From CBDULQ01 sp965368115 (lineage in GTDB: Bacteria > Pseudomonadota > Gammaproteobacteria > SZUA-229): DNA of 14,735 nucleotides. Within the stretch, counting starts at the first letter, position 1. Each line of letters begins with the position of its first letter. The position numbers and the translations under genes are program-made. Below the pieces are notes generated by a model that saw only the letters and a program-made list of their open reading frames with translations, had not been told where the DNA came from and made no database searches. The DNA lies in the NCBI GenBank assembly GCA_965368115.1, contig CBDULQ010000075.1, forward strand, positions 1-14,735, read 5' to 3'. Shown piece by piece: positions 6,397 through 12,535 of this stretch.

Positions 6397-7494
6397 ATGA
6401 ACGCCGCTGCACAAACTCATCAGGTCGACCCGCAGGATATCGAACACGAACTGGATCGTGTCTGGTCAGAGCTGTATAGCGACGCTGAAACCGGTTCCAT
6501 CACCCGTGCCGCCATGTCTAATCTGCTGGTGTTCTGCAGCAACGAACAACAGGCGATCGATGTCGCCGCGCGTATTCCGACCCTGGTCGAACAGCACCCT
6601 GCACGGGTACTGATCGTGGCGTTACAGGAATCCGAAGATGACGGTTTGCAGGCCTGGGTATCGGTGCACTGCCGACAGCTGGGTGGTGGTCAGCAGTTGT
6701 GTGCGGAAAATATCGAACTGCGTTTTCGACCGCAGGCCATCGAGCGTGCCGTTTCGGTGATTCGCCCGCTGTTGATCGGCGATCTGCCGACTGCGCTGTG
6801 GTGGTTCAGTCCGCAACCGCCACCGCTGATGCCGGATGTTTTCGAACCCCTGGCGGCACTGAGTCAGCAGGTGATTTACGACAGTGTCGGCTGGGTAAAT
6901 CCCATCGATGGTGTACGTGCCATGGCGCGCTGGATTCAGCGTCGCGACAAGGTGGTGCTGAACCTGGCCTGGCGGCGACTCAAATCCTGGCGTCGTATGC
7001 TGGCCAGCGGCCTGGATCCTGAATTCAATCCCGGTGCGATGCAGGGGCTGACCGATATCGAAATCGTGCACGGCCCGGATGCTTTTCCGTTATGCTGGTT
7101 ACTGATGGGCTGGGTGGCCGCGCGCCTGGACTGGCGTGTAAAATCCTCCAGCTGTAAACAGCACGAGTGGATCGAATGGTTATTCGATTCGAAACAGGGC
7201 ACGGTGCGTATTCGTATCCAGCTGGACAAAAACGGCCCGCAACGGGTGATCGAAAAAATGGATCTAAGCTGGCTGGACACCAACAAACAGAAACAGCATG
7301 CTCGTTTCTGTACCGAGGGCCATCATCTGGTTACCGACGAAAGTCATTCCTGCATCCCCTGTATTACCCGTCCCAGTTTTGAATTCAAACTGGAACAACT
7401 GGTCGCTGCGCAAATGGCGCACCGCCATGGCGACAAACTGTTTATGCTGATTGTCGAACAGGTGGCCGCCATGTCGGCCGTGCTGACCTGCTGA
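6397..7494 (+). CDS. opcA: OpcA-like glucose-6-phosphate dehydrogenase assembly protein
   Basis: OpcA binds and activates Zwf. It is best known in cyanobacteria, where it is redox-sensitive, and in actinobacteria. This 365-residue protein has family-type blocks. P-A-R-V-L-I-V (68-74) lies in the N-terminal half. The central G-D-L-P-T-A-L-W-W-F (129-138) is the signature region, and D-K-V-V-L-N-L-A-W-R-R-L-K-S-W-R matches the 'D-L-N-W-x-R-L-x-P-W-R' segment. It carries several Cys (47, 92, 102, 233, 253 and others, plus the last residue), so thiol control is possible but not shown. There is no signal peptide. AGGAGG stands seven bases before the ATG. The position directly after zwf supports the call more than any single motif. 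Confidence 0.85.
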   Translation: MNAAAQTHQVDPQDIEHELDRVWSELYSDAETGSITRAAMSNLLVFCSNEQQAIDVAARIPTLVEQHPARVLIVALQESEDDGLQAWVSVHCRQLGGGQQLCAENIELRFRPQAIERAVSVIRPLLIGDLPTALWWFSPQPPPLMPDVFEPLAALSQQVIYDSVGWVNPIDGVRAMARWIQRRDKVVLNLAWRRLKSWRRMLASGLDPEFNPGAMQGLTDIEIVHGPDAFPLCWLLMGWVAARLDWRVKSSSCKQHEWIEWLFDSKQGTVRIRIQLDKNGPQRVIEKMDLSWLDTNKQKQHARFCTEGHHLVTDESHSCIPCITRPSFEFKLEQLVAAQMAHRHGDKLFMLIVEQVAAMSAVLTC

Positions 7495-7529
7495 ATTTTT
7501 CTGAACATAACATACGTGCCGGAGAGCGC

Positions 7530-8432
7530 ATGAAACTCGAAGATCTACAGTCCTTTGCCATAGCAGGTCATGTCAGTTTTACACAATTCAACGCTGACAC
7601 CATCGTGATGGAAATCAGTAACGCTGCCTGCAGTGCATCGATCGTGATGCAGGGAGCGCACCTGATACACTGGCAGCCGAAAGATTGCGAACAGCCGGTG
7701 GTCTGGTTATCCAGCGATGCGACTTTCGCACGCGGTAAGTCGATCCGCGGCGGTATTCCGATCTGCTGGCCCTGGTTCGGTCCCCATGAAACACGTGACG
7801 ATGTGCCTGCTCATGGTTATGCACGTACCGTCGAGTGGAGCATCGTCAATTGTCAGCAGGTATCAGATGAACTGACAGAAATCAGTTTCAGGCTGATTGA
7901 AAACGAACACAGTCGGGCCATGTGGCCGTATCAGACCGACTGCATTTATTCGCTCAAAATCGGCGCGACACTGGAATTACAGCTGGTGACCATCAACGAA
8001 AGTGATCAGTCGGTGGTGCTGGGTGAAGCATTGCATACCTATTTTAATATTGGTGAAATCGAAAACGTTCGCGTACTGGGTCTCGATCACGGCGACTATT
8101 ATGACAAGGTGGCGGACCGCATGGCCCGGCAACAGGGTGCGATCGAGTTCAATGCCGAAACGGATCGGGTGTATATGAACACCATTGCCGGCTGCACGAT
8201 CGAAGATCCGCAACTGAAACGTCGCATTCATATCGATAAGACGGGTAGTCAATCCACCGTAGTGTGGAACCCCTGGCAGGGCAAGGCGGACGCCATGGGT
8301 GACCTGGGGCCTCAGGGCTGGCATCAGATGGTTTGCGTGGAAACCGCCAATGCGCTGGATAATCGCATCAGTCTCGAAGCGGGCCAGCGTCATGAAATGA
8401 CCGTGCGATATCGCGTCGAGTCCATGGGGTAA
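7530..8432 (+). CDS. yeaD: D-hexose-6-phosphate mutarotase (glucose-6-phosphate 1-epimerase)
   Basis: This enzyme interconverts the alpha and beta anomers of hexose 6-phosphates. It would supply the beta-glucose 6-phosphate that Zwf uses. The 300 residues show the YeaD-type galactose-mutarotase fold: G-A-H-L-I-H-W-Q-P (42-50), the family block R-G-G-I-P-I-C-W-P-W-F-G-P-H (73-86), and P-A-H-G-Y-A-R (93-99) with a probable substrate-contacting His95. The E-A-L-H-T-Y-F-N-I-G segment holds the second His. Late in the protein come V-V-W-N-P-W and V-C-V-E-T-A-N, the latter with the conserved Glu. GGAG lies five bases before the ATG. It starts 35 bases after opcA on the same strand and is the last obvious member of the pentose phosphate operon. 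Confidence 0.92.
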   Translation: MKLEDLQSFAIAGHVSFTQFNADTIVMEISNAACSASIVMQGAHLIHWQPKDCEQPVVWLSSDATFARGKSIRGGIPICWPWFGPHETRDDVPAHGYARTVEWSIVNCQQVSDELTEISFRLIENEHSRAMWPYQTDCIYSLKIGATLELQLVTINESDQSVVLGEALHTYFNIGEIENVRVLGLDHGDYYDKVADRMARQQGAIEFNAETDRVYMNTIAGCTIEDPQLKRRIHIDKTGSQSTVVWNPWQGKADAMGDLGPQGWHQMVCVETANALDNRISLEAGQRHEMTVRYRVESMG

Positions 8433-8501
8433 TCGATCAGTCGTGTTGCGGCTGGGTGAATAGTACCAGTCGCTTTACGTTTTTTTCTGCGTCGATTGGG
8501 C

Positions 8502-8507
8502 TACAAT
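8502..8507 (+). promoter_or_regulatory. -10 element (TACAAT) upstream of the CopD-like gene
   Basis: TACAAT lies 32 bases before the ATG at 8540, in a 107-base gap after yeaD. The start of transcription would be near 8514. A T-run at 8480-8486 occupies the -35 zone, but no convincing TTGACA-like hexamer is seen. It suggests the membrane gene has its own promoter and is not merely read through from the sugar operon. Confidence 0.35.
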
Positions 8508-8539
8508 GCCGCAGCGGAAAAACAACAAGAGCCTATCAA

Positions 8540-9007
8540 ATGAGTTTAAACAGTCTTTATATCGTACTGCATGTCCTGTCCGTTGTTCTCTGGGTTGGCG
8601 GCATGATCTTCGCCTACAATTTCCTGCGCCCGGTAGCGGCCAGTCAGCTCGAACCACCTCAACGACTTGCGCTGTGGCGCGGTGTGTTTGCGCGCTTCTT
8701 TCCGCTGGTCTGGATCAGTATCGTCCTGTTACCTCTGACCGGTTACCTGATGATGTTTTCGATCTGGCCGGAGATGTCCGTGGTTCCGCTGTATGTTCAT
8801 TTAATGACGGGGCTCGGTATCGTGATGATCCTGATTTACCTGCACGTTTATTTCGCACCTTATAAACGCCTGTGTCGTGCCGTGGACAGTCAGCAGTGGC
8901 CGGAGGGTGGTAAGGCGCTGGCGCAGATTCGTGTGCTGGTCGGCATCAATTCGTGGCTCGGCATTCTGGTTATCGTGATCGCAACAGGTGGCCGCTATAT
9001 GCTTTAG
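8540..9007 (+). CDS. CopD-like integral membrane protein
   Basis: This small inner-membrane protein of 155 residues has four predicted membrane helices, at roughly 6-28, 50-70, 80-104 and 132-153. Its start (S-L-Y-I-V-L-H-V-L-S-V-V-L-W-V-G-G-M) is typical of the CopD domain family, in which early His residues in the helices are candidate heme or copper ligands; here His11 is one. Further His residues lie in the third helix (V-H-L-M-T-G and Y-L-H-V-Y). Transport of copper itself is not implied, because many stand-alone members have no known role. ATG 8540 is chosen over an in-frame upstream start at 8456, since the first helix begins directly after it and AAGAG lies eight bases upstream. A terminator follows 65 bases after the stop. 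Confidence 0.75.
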   Translation: MSLNSLYIVLHVLSVVLWVGGMIFAYNFLRPVAASQLEPPQRLALWRGVFARFFPLVWISIVLLPLTGYLMMFSIWPEMSVVPLYVHLMTGLGIVMILIYLHVYFAPYKRLCRAVDSQQWPEGGKALAQIRVLVGINSWLGILVIVIATGGRYML

Positions 9008-9072
9008 GCCGGGTGAATCTGACGTTTCCTCACATGCGAGAGGATTGGACTATACTCGCAGTTAAATAAATG

Positions 9073-9099
9073 AAAAAGAGGCTACCAGGCCTCTTTTTG
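9073..9099. terminator. Rho-independent terminator after the CopD-like gene
   Basis: AAAAAGAGGC (9073-9082) pairs perfectly with GCCTCTTTTT (9089-9098) around a 6-base loop. The right arm ends in a T-run and the left begins with an A-run, so it can work in both directions. It ends the transcript of the CopD-like gene. A TATACT box at 9051-9056 lies just upstream, so a transcript started there would run into this hairpin before reaching the Sel1 gene. Confidence 0.85.
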
Positions 9100-9122
9100 T
9101 ATTTATAAAAAGGGAAGTCAGC

Positions 9123-9878
9123 ATGATCAAGTCTATTCTGTTAGCGGTATCAGTCCTGTTTTTTACCCTGCAATTTCAATCATCTAGCTTTGCAGTCGAT
9201 CTGGGTAGCTTCGGCGATCGAATCTTCACATTTCAGGAAAAGCTCGCCAAGAGCGGTAATAAACTGGCTCAATATAAACTCGGCACCCTGTATGAATGGG
9301 GTGTATCAGTGCCTGCTAATCTTTCCGCCGCACGTCAGTGGTACGAGAAAGCTGCGGCGCAGGATTACGAACCGGCAATCAATCGCCTTACATATCTTGA
9401 GGTTAAAGAACAGGGGTTCGATGATCAGAAGCACGGCGAATGGTTTGATCGTGTGATGACCCGGGTCGATGAGAACGAACCCGATGCGATGATCCTGCTG
9501 GGGCAGATGAATCGTTATGGCATTGTAGTCGAACAGAACACTAACCTCGCCGTGGTGCTGTTACAACGCGCCAGTTCACTGGGGCACACCGAGGTGGATT
9601 CACAAATCGACGAACTGAAACGCGAAATCCGTGAAGCCAACGCCAAAAAGAAGGCTGCCGAGGTTGCAGAGAAGCCTAAACCCAAACCGAAACCCAAACC
9701 GGTGGCCAAAGCCAAACCTGAACCCAAGCCGAAACCGGCACCCAAACCGGCGGTGAATGCCCAGGCCGAAAAAGAGACCATGGAAGAACGCCGTAAGCGT
9801 TACGAAGAAGCCATGCGCAAGCTGTATGAAGAAAGCAAGGTACTTGAAGAACAGCAGGAGTGGGCCGAGTCCCGCTGA
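9123..9878 (+). CDS. Exported Sel1-repeat protein with Lys-Pro linker and helical tail
   Basis: This 251-residue protein has an N-terminal signal peptide (M-I-K-S-I-L-L-A-V-S-V-L-F-F-T, cleavage near S-F-A-V, residues 22-25). Two Sel1-like helical repeats follow. One is around 45-90 (A-Q-Y-K-L-G-T-L-Y-E-W-G-V then A-A-R-Q-W-Y-E-K-A-A-A). The second, weaker, is around 120-155 (A-M-I-L-L-G-Q-M-N-R-Y-G-I-V). Residues 184-209 are a Lys-Pro/Ala linker. The tail (about 216-251) is a Glu/Arg/Lys-rich helix likely to form a coiled coil. Sel1 proteins are scaffolds for protein contacts; a periplasmic structural or envelope role is inferred. GGGA lies before the ATG. The gene converges on mgtE with 16 bases between stops. 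Confidence 0.8.
   Translation: MIKSILLAVSVLFFTLQFQSSSFAVDLGSFGDRIFTFQEKLAKSGNKLAQYKLGTLYEWGVSVPANLSAARQWYEKAAAQDYEPAINRLTYLEVKEQGFDDQKHGEWFDRVMTRVDENEPDAMILLGQMNRYGIVVEQNTNLAVVLLQRASSLGHTEVDSQIDELKREIREANAKKKAAEVAEKPKPKPKPKPVAKAKPEPKPKPAPKPAVNAQAEKETMEERRKRYEEAMRKLYEESKVLEEQQEWAESR
9672..9749 (+). repeat. Lys-Pro repeat coding segment
   Basis: Codons 184-209 of the Sel1 protein encode alternating Lys-Pro pairs with a few Ala, Val and Glu breaks. The DNA is a degenerate AAACCC/AAACCG tandem, so slippage could change its length between strains. Such stretches act as stiff extended spacers in envelope proteins such as TonB; that analogy is only structural. Confidence 0.75.
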
Positions 9879-9892
9879 TTTTCGGCCACTCC
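9857..9892. terminator. Convergent hairpin between the Sel1 gene and mgtE
   Basis: GGAGTGG-g-CCGA (9857-9868) pairs with TCGGCCACTCC (9882-9892), giving eleven base pairs with one bulged G and a 13-base loop. It spans the end of the Sel1 gene and the 16-base gap to the mgtE stop. Neither side has a proper T-run, so intrinsic termination would be weak. It may instead act as a 3' barrier or stabilising structure for the two convergent messages. Confidence 0.4.
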
Positions 9893-9894
9893 GT

Positions 9895-11328
9895 TTACAC
9901 CAGAAACACCGAGGCAAGTCCCAGAAAAACCAGAAAGCCGATACTGTCGGTGGCTGCAGTGGTAATCACACTGGAGCCCAGCGCAGGGTCGCGACCACTA
10001 CGGTGCAGGTAAACCGGCACCGCCAGTCCAAACAGTGCGGCAATCATCAACGTCAGCAGCATCGCCGCCGCAATCACCACGGCGAGATGGATGTCGCCAT
10101 ATAACAGCAATGTAAAAGCCGCCACCACCAGACCCAGCATCAGCCCATTGATGGCACTCACACTGATTTCCTTGCGTACCAGTCGCATTGAATTATCGTC
10201 GGTGATCTGTCCCTGAGCCAGAGCGCGAATGATCAATGCGGCCGTCTGATTGCCGGTGTTGCCGCCGACGCTGGCTACGATAGGCATCAGTGCCGCCAGC
10301 GCTACCAGGTGCAAAATGGTGTCTTCGAACAGGCCGATTACACTGGATGCGACGAAGGCGGTGAACAGGTTGATCATCAACCAGGGTATACGATTGCGCG
10401 CACTGGACCAGAAACTCGCGAACAGATCTTCTTCGCCGCTGACACCGGCCATGTTGAGCACATTTTCCGAGGATTCGTCACGGATGTAATCCATCACCAC
10501 GTCCACAGTCAGCCGCCCGATCAGTTTGCCGCGGTGATTGATGACCGGTGCCGATATCAGGTCATAACGTTCGAATGCTTTGGAGGCGTCACCGGCATGA
10601 TCGTCCGGTGAAAAACGCACCACTTCCTTTGCCATGACCGCTGATACGCGCTGCTGTGCATCATTGACGAGAATGTTCTGCAGGCTGAGTACGCCGGTGA
10701 GAATGCCGCGACCGTCGACAACAAATAATTTGTCGGTATGAATCGGCAGGGTTTTCAGTTCACGGAGCAGCGCTTCTGCCTGGGCCAGTGTGTTGTGTTC
10801 ACGGATAACCACCATCTCCCGTGTCATCAGGTGGCCGACCTGATCCTCGTCGTATTCCATGGCATGCTTGGCCCAGTCCTGTTCCTCGCTGGACAGGCGG
10901 TCGAGTCTGGCCTGCAACTGGGGTTCAGGAATGTCTTCCGCGATATAAGCCAGGTCTTCACCATCCATCTGTTGCAGCGCCTGCTGCAGCTGTTGCTCGG
11001 ACATGGCCTGGATGAGGCTGCGCCGCACCCCTTCGGAGACTTCCAGCAGAATGTCGCCGCCACGTTGTGAGACCAGCAGATCCCAGATGCGCAGGCGGTC
11101 TTCGATGGGCAGAATGTCCAGAATATGCGCGATGTCGGCGGTATGCAGACGCTGCAGTTTGCTGTCCAGCTCCGCCAGATGCTGGCGATGTACCAGCGAC
11201 TGAACCACATCCCGATTGCGTGATTCATGTTGATCGACCATGGTTTCGATCAGTTTCTGCTTGTTGAGCAGGTCTCGAACCAGTTGAATGTGTTCGTTGA
11301 GCTTGTCCTGACTGTGTGTGGCTTGCAT
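9895..11328 (-). CDS. mgtE: Magnesium transporter MgtE
   Basis: MgtE is an inner-membrane Mg2+-selective channel gated by cytoplasmic Mg2+. The 477 residues show the standard order. An N-terminal helical superhelix domain occupies about 35-155. Two CBS domains follow at about 165-285 (M-T-R-E-M-V-V-I-R onward; V-V-D-G-R-G-I-L-T-G-V; R-G-K-L-I-G-R-L-T-V-D). The membrane part is about 315-477, with the family signature P-I-V-A-S-V-G-G-N-T-G-N-Q at 349-361 and the last-helix region G-R-D-P-A-L-G-S-S-V-I-T-T-A-A-T-D holding the pore Asp (Asp461). Length and order are normal. The start at 11328 has a modest GAAGAA upstream on the minus strand. It diverges from the GAPDH gene. I saw no Mg-sensing riboswitch in the short leader. 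Confidence 0.95.
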   Translation of the reverse strand: MQATHSQDKLNEHIQLVRDLLNKQKLIETMVDQHESRNRDVVQSLVHRQHLAELDSKLQRLHTADIAHILDILPIEDRLRIWDLLVSQRGGDILLEVSEGVRRSLIQAMSEQQLQQALQQMDGEDLAYIAEDIPEPQLQARLDRLSSEEQDWAKHAMEYDEDQVGHLMTREMVVIREHNTLAQAEALLRELKTLPIHTDKLFVVDGRGILTGVLSLQNILVNDAQQRVSAVMAKEVVRFSPDDHAGDASKAFERYDLISAPVINHRGKLIGRLTVDVVMDYIRDESSENVLNMAGVSGEEDLFASFWSSARNRIPWLMINLFTAFVASSVIGLFEDTILHLVALAALMPIVASVGGNTGNQTAALIIRALAQGQITDDNSMRLVRKEISVSAINGLMLGLVVAAFTLLLYGDIHLAVVIAAAMLLTLMIAALFGLAVPVYLHRSGRDPALGSSVITTAATDSIGFLVFLGLASVFLV

Positions 11329-11370
11329 ATTTCTTCGCGAATCCGGGGTTGGCTAAAGCGGAAAATTGAG

Positions 11371-11386
11371 TCGGGGCAGGCCCCGA
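11371..11386. repeat. GC hairpin in the mgtE leader
   Basis: TCGGGG (11371-11376) and CCCCGA (11381-11386) form a perfect 6-bp stem with a 4-base loop. It lies between the candidate mgtE -10 and its start codon, so it would be in the 5' leader of the mgtE message. No T-run follows closely on the minus strand, so it is not a good terminator. It is too small to match any metal riboswitch I know. Confidence 0.4.
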
Positions 11387-11395
11387 TTGATCTAG

Positions 11396-11401
11396 ATTAT
11401 A
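11396..11401 (-). promoter_or_regulatory. -10 element (TATAAT) for mgtE
   Basis: On the minus strand a perfect TATAAT starts at 11401. It lies 67 bases before the mgtE ATG and would start transcription near 11389. No TTGACA-like hexamer is at the right distance. The dyad at 11403-11417 sits directly upstream of it. Confidence 0.45.
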
Positions 11402-11402
11402 T

Positions 11403-11417
11403 CGTCAAACTATGACG
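11403..11417. promoter_or_regulatory. Perfect dyad CGTCA-N5-TGACG between mgtE and GAPDH genes
   Basis: CGTCA (11403-11407) and TGACG (11413-11417) are exact inverses five bases apart. The dyad abuts the mgtE -10 and lies six bases before the Pho-box-like repeats. Its GTCA core falls 21 bases, two helical turns, from the first of those repeats, so it could be an extra half-site pair for the same regulator or a separate operator controlling mgtE. Confidence 0.35.
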
Positions 11418-11422
11418 CCTGG

Positions 11423-11467
11423 CTGTCACTCAGCGGTCATAAATCTGTCATCCGACTGTATTTAAAT
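11423..11467 (+). promoter_or_regulatory. Pho-box-like PhoB promoter of the GAPDH gene
   Basis: Three 11-base direct repeats begin at 11423, 11434 and 11445: CTGTCACTCAG, then CGGTCATAAAT, then CTGTCATCCGA. A fourth degenerate unit (CTGT) begins at 11456. Units two and three form the 18-mer CGGTCATAAATCTGTCAT at 11434-11451. It differs at one clear position (G for T at base 2) from the known Pho-box pattern CTGTCATAWAWCTGTCAY. Ten bases separate it from TTAAAT (11462-11467), a 4-of-6 match to the -10, the same layout as the E. coli phoA promoter, in which PhoB replaces a -35. Transcription would start near 11474 and run toward the GAPDH gene. No phoB gene is in the window. Confidence 0.65.
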
Positions 11468-11496
11468 GGCAGCGTAGATTGATGGTAGGTGCAAAA

Positions 11497-12513
11497 ATGA
11501 GTTTAAAGATCGGCATCAACGGCTTTGGTCGTATGGGCCGGCTGGCGTTACGCGCGGGCTGGGGAATGAAAAATCTGGATTTTGTTCAGATCAACGAAAT
11601 CGCCGGAGACCTGGATTGTTCGGCGCATCTGCTGAAATACGATTCGGTACATGGCCAGTGGCACGAATCCGTATCTACTCATAAGAAGTCCATGCTGATC
11701 GATGGCGAAGCGATTAGCTATACCAGTCACCAGGCCATCGAAGAGACTGACTGGAGTGACTGCGACCTGGTGCTGGAAGCCACCGGGCGGTTCCGCGATA
11801 CCAAGCAGCTGGCCAGCTATTTCAAGCAGGGCGTCAAAAAGGTGGTGGTGGCGGCGCCGGTCAAGGGGGCGCTGAATATTGTCATGGGCGTCAATGACGA
11901 TCAGTACAAACACGGCGAGCATCACCTGGTGACCGCGGCCTCATGTACCACCAACTGTCTGGCGCCGATCGTCAAGGTCATGCAGCGAGAGCTGGGCATC
12001 GTTCATGGTACTGCGACCACACTACATGACATCACTAACACCCAGCAACTGGTCGATCGCGGTCACCGCGATCTGCGTCGCGCACGCTCCGCACTGAACT
12101 CACTGATACCGACCAGTACCGGCTCGGCCAGTGCAATCGTCGATATTTTTCCTGAGCTAAAAGGCAAGCTGGACGGACTGGCGGTACGTGTACCCCTGCT
12201 CAATGCTTCGTTACTGGATTTCGTGTTCGAATCGAAAAAGAAGACGACGGAGAAGGCGATCAATGAGCTGTTTCAACAGGCGGCGCTGGATGAGTTGTCC
12301 GGTATTCTGGGGTTCGAGAGTTTACCGCTGGTATCGGCCGATTTCTGTAACGACACCCGCTCGGCGGTCATCGATGGGCCGTCCACCATGGTTATCGACG
12401 GCAATCTGGTCAAGGTGCTGGCCTGGTATGACAATGAGATTGGTTATGCCCAGCGCCTGGTCGAGTTGATTAAGATGATCGCCAAACAGGACAGGAAGCA
12501 GGTAAAAAAATAA
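11497..12513 (+). CDS. gap: Type I glyceraldehyde-3-phosphate dehydrogenase, ArsJ-associated-like
   Basis: GAPDH converts glyceraldehyde 3-phosphate, NAD and phosphate to 1,3-bisphosphoglycerate. With arsenate it makes the arseno-analogue that ArsJ exports. The 338 residues contain G-I-N-G-F-G-R-M-G-R (6-15), the catalytic A-A-S-C-T-T-N-C with Cys150, and His177 in T-L-H-D-I-T-N-T-Q. Segments D-L-R-R-A-R-S-A-L-N-S-L-I-P-T and L-A-V-R-V-P-L-L-N-A-S-L resemble my memory of ArsJ-associated enzymes more than housekeeping GapA, which has H-A-Y-T-x-T-Q and G-R-G-A-A. Glu replaces the usual NAD-contacting Asp in I-N-E-I. ATG 11497 has AGGT six bases upstream; an ATG at 11482 has none. No arsJ or arsR is visible, so a housekeeping role remains possible. 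A Pho-box-like promoter precedes it. Confidence 0.92.
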   Translation: MSLKIGINGFGRMGRLALRAGWGMKNLDFVQINEIAGDLDCSAHLLKYDSVHGQWHESVSTHKKSMLIDGEAISYTSHQAIEETDWSDCDLVLEATGRFRDTKQLASYFKQGVKKVVVAAPVKGALNIVMGVNDDQYKHGEHHLVTAASCTTNCLAPIVKVMQRELGIVHGTATTLHDITNTQQLVDRGHRDLRRARSALNSLIPTSTGSASAIVDIFPELKGKLDGLAVRVPLLNASLLDFVFESKKKTTEKAINELFQQAALDELSGILGFESLPLVSADFCNDTRSAVIDGPSTMVIDGNLVKVLAWYDNEIGYAQRLVELIKMIAKQDRKQVKK

Positions 12514-12535
12514 CCTGGACCCGGGCTGGATCTGT

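Noticed and set aside
11371..11386. Hairpin before mgtE as a magnesium riboswitch
   Set aside because: The whole leader is under 70 bases with one 6-bp hairpin; known M-box or ykoK-type elements are much larger.
12514..12535. Intrinsic terminator between the GAPDH and EAL-HDOD genes
   Set aside because: Only short imperfect complementarity around CCTGG/CAGG, with no stable stem and no T-run on either strand.
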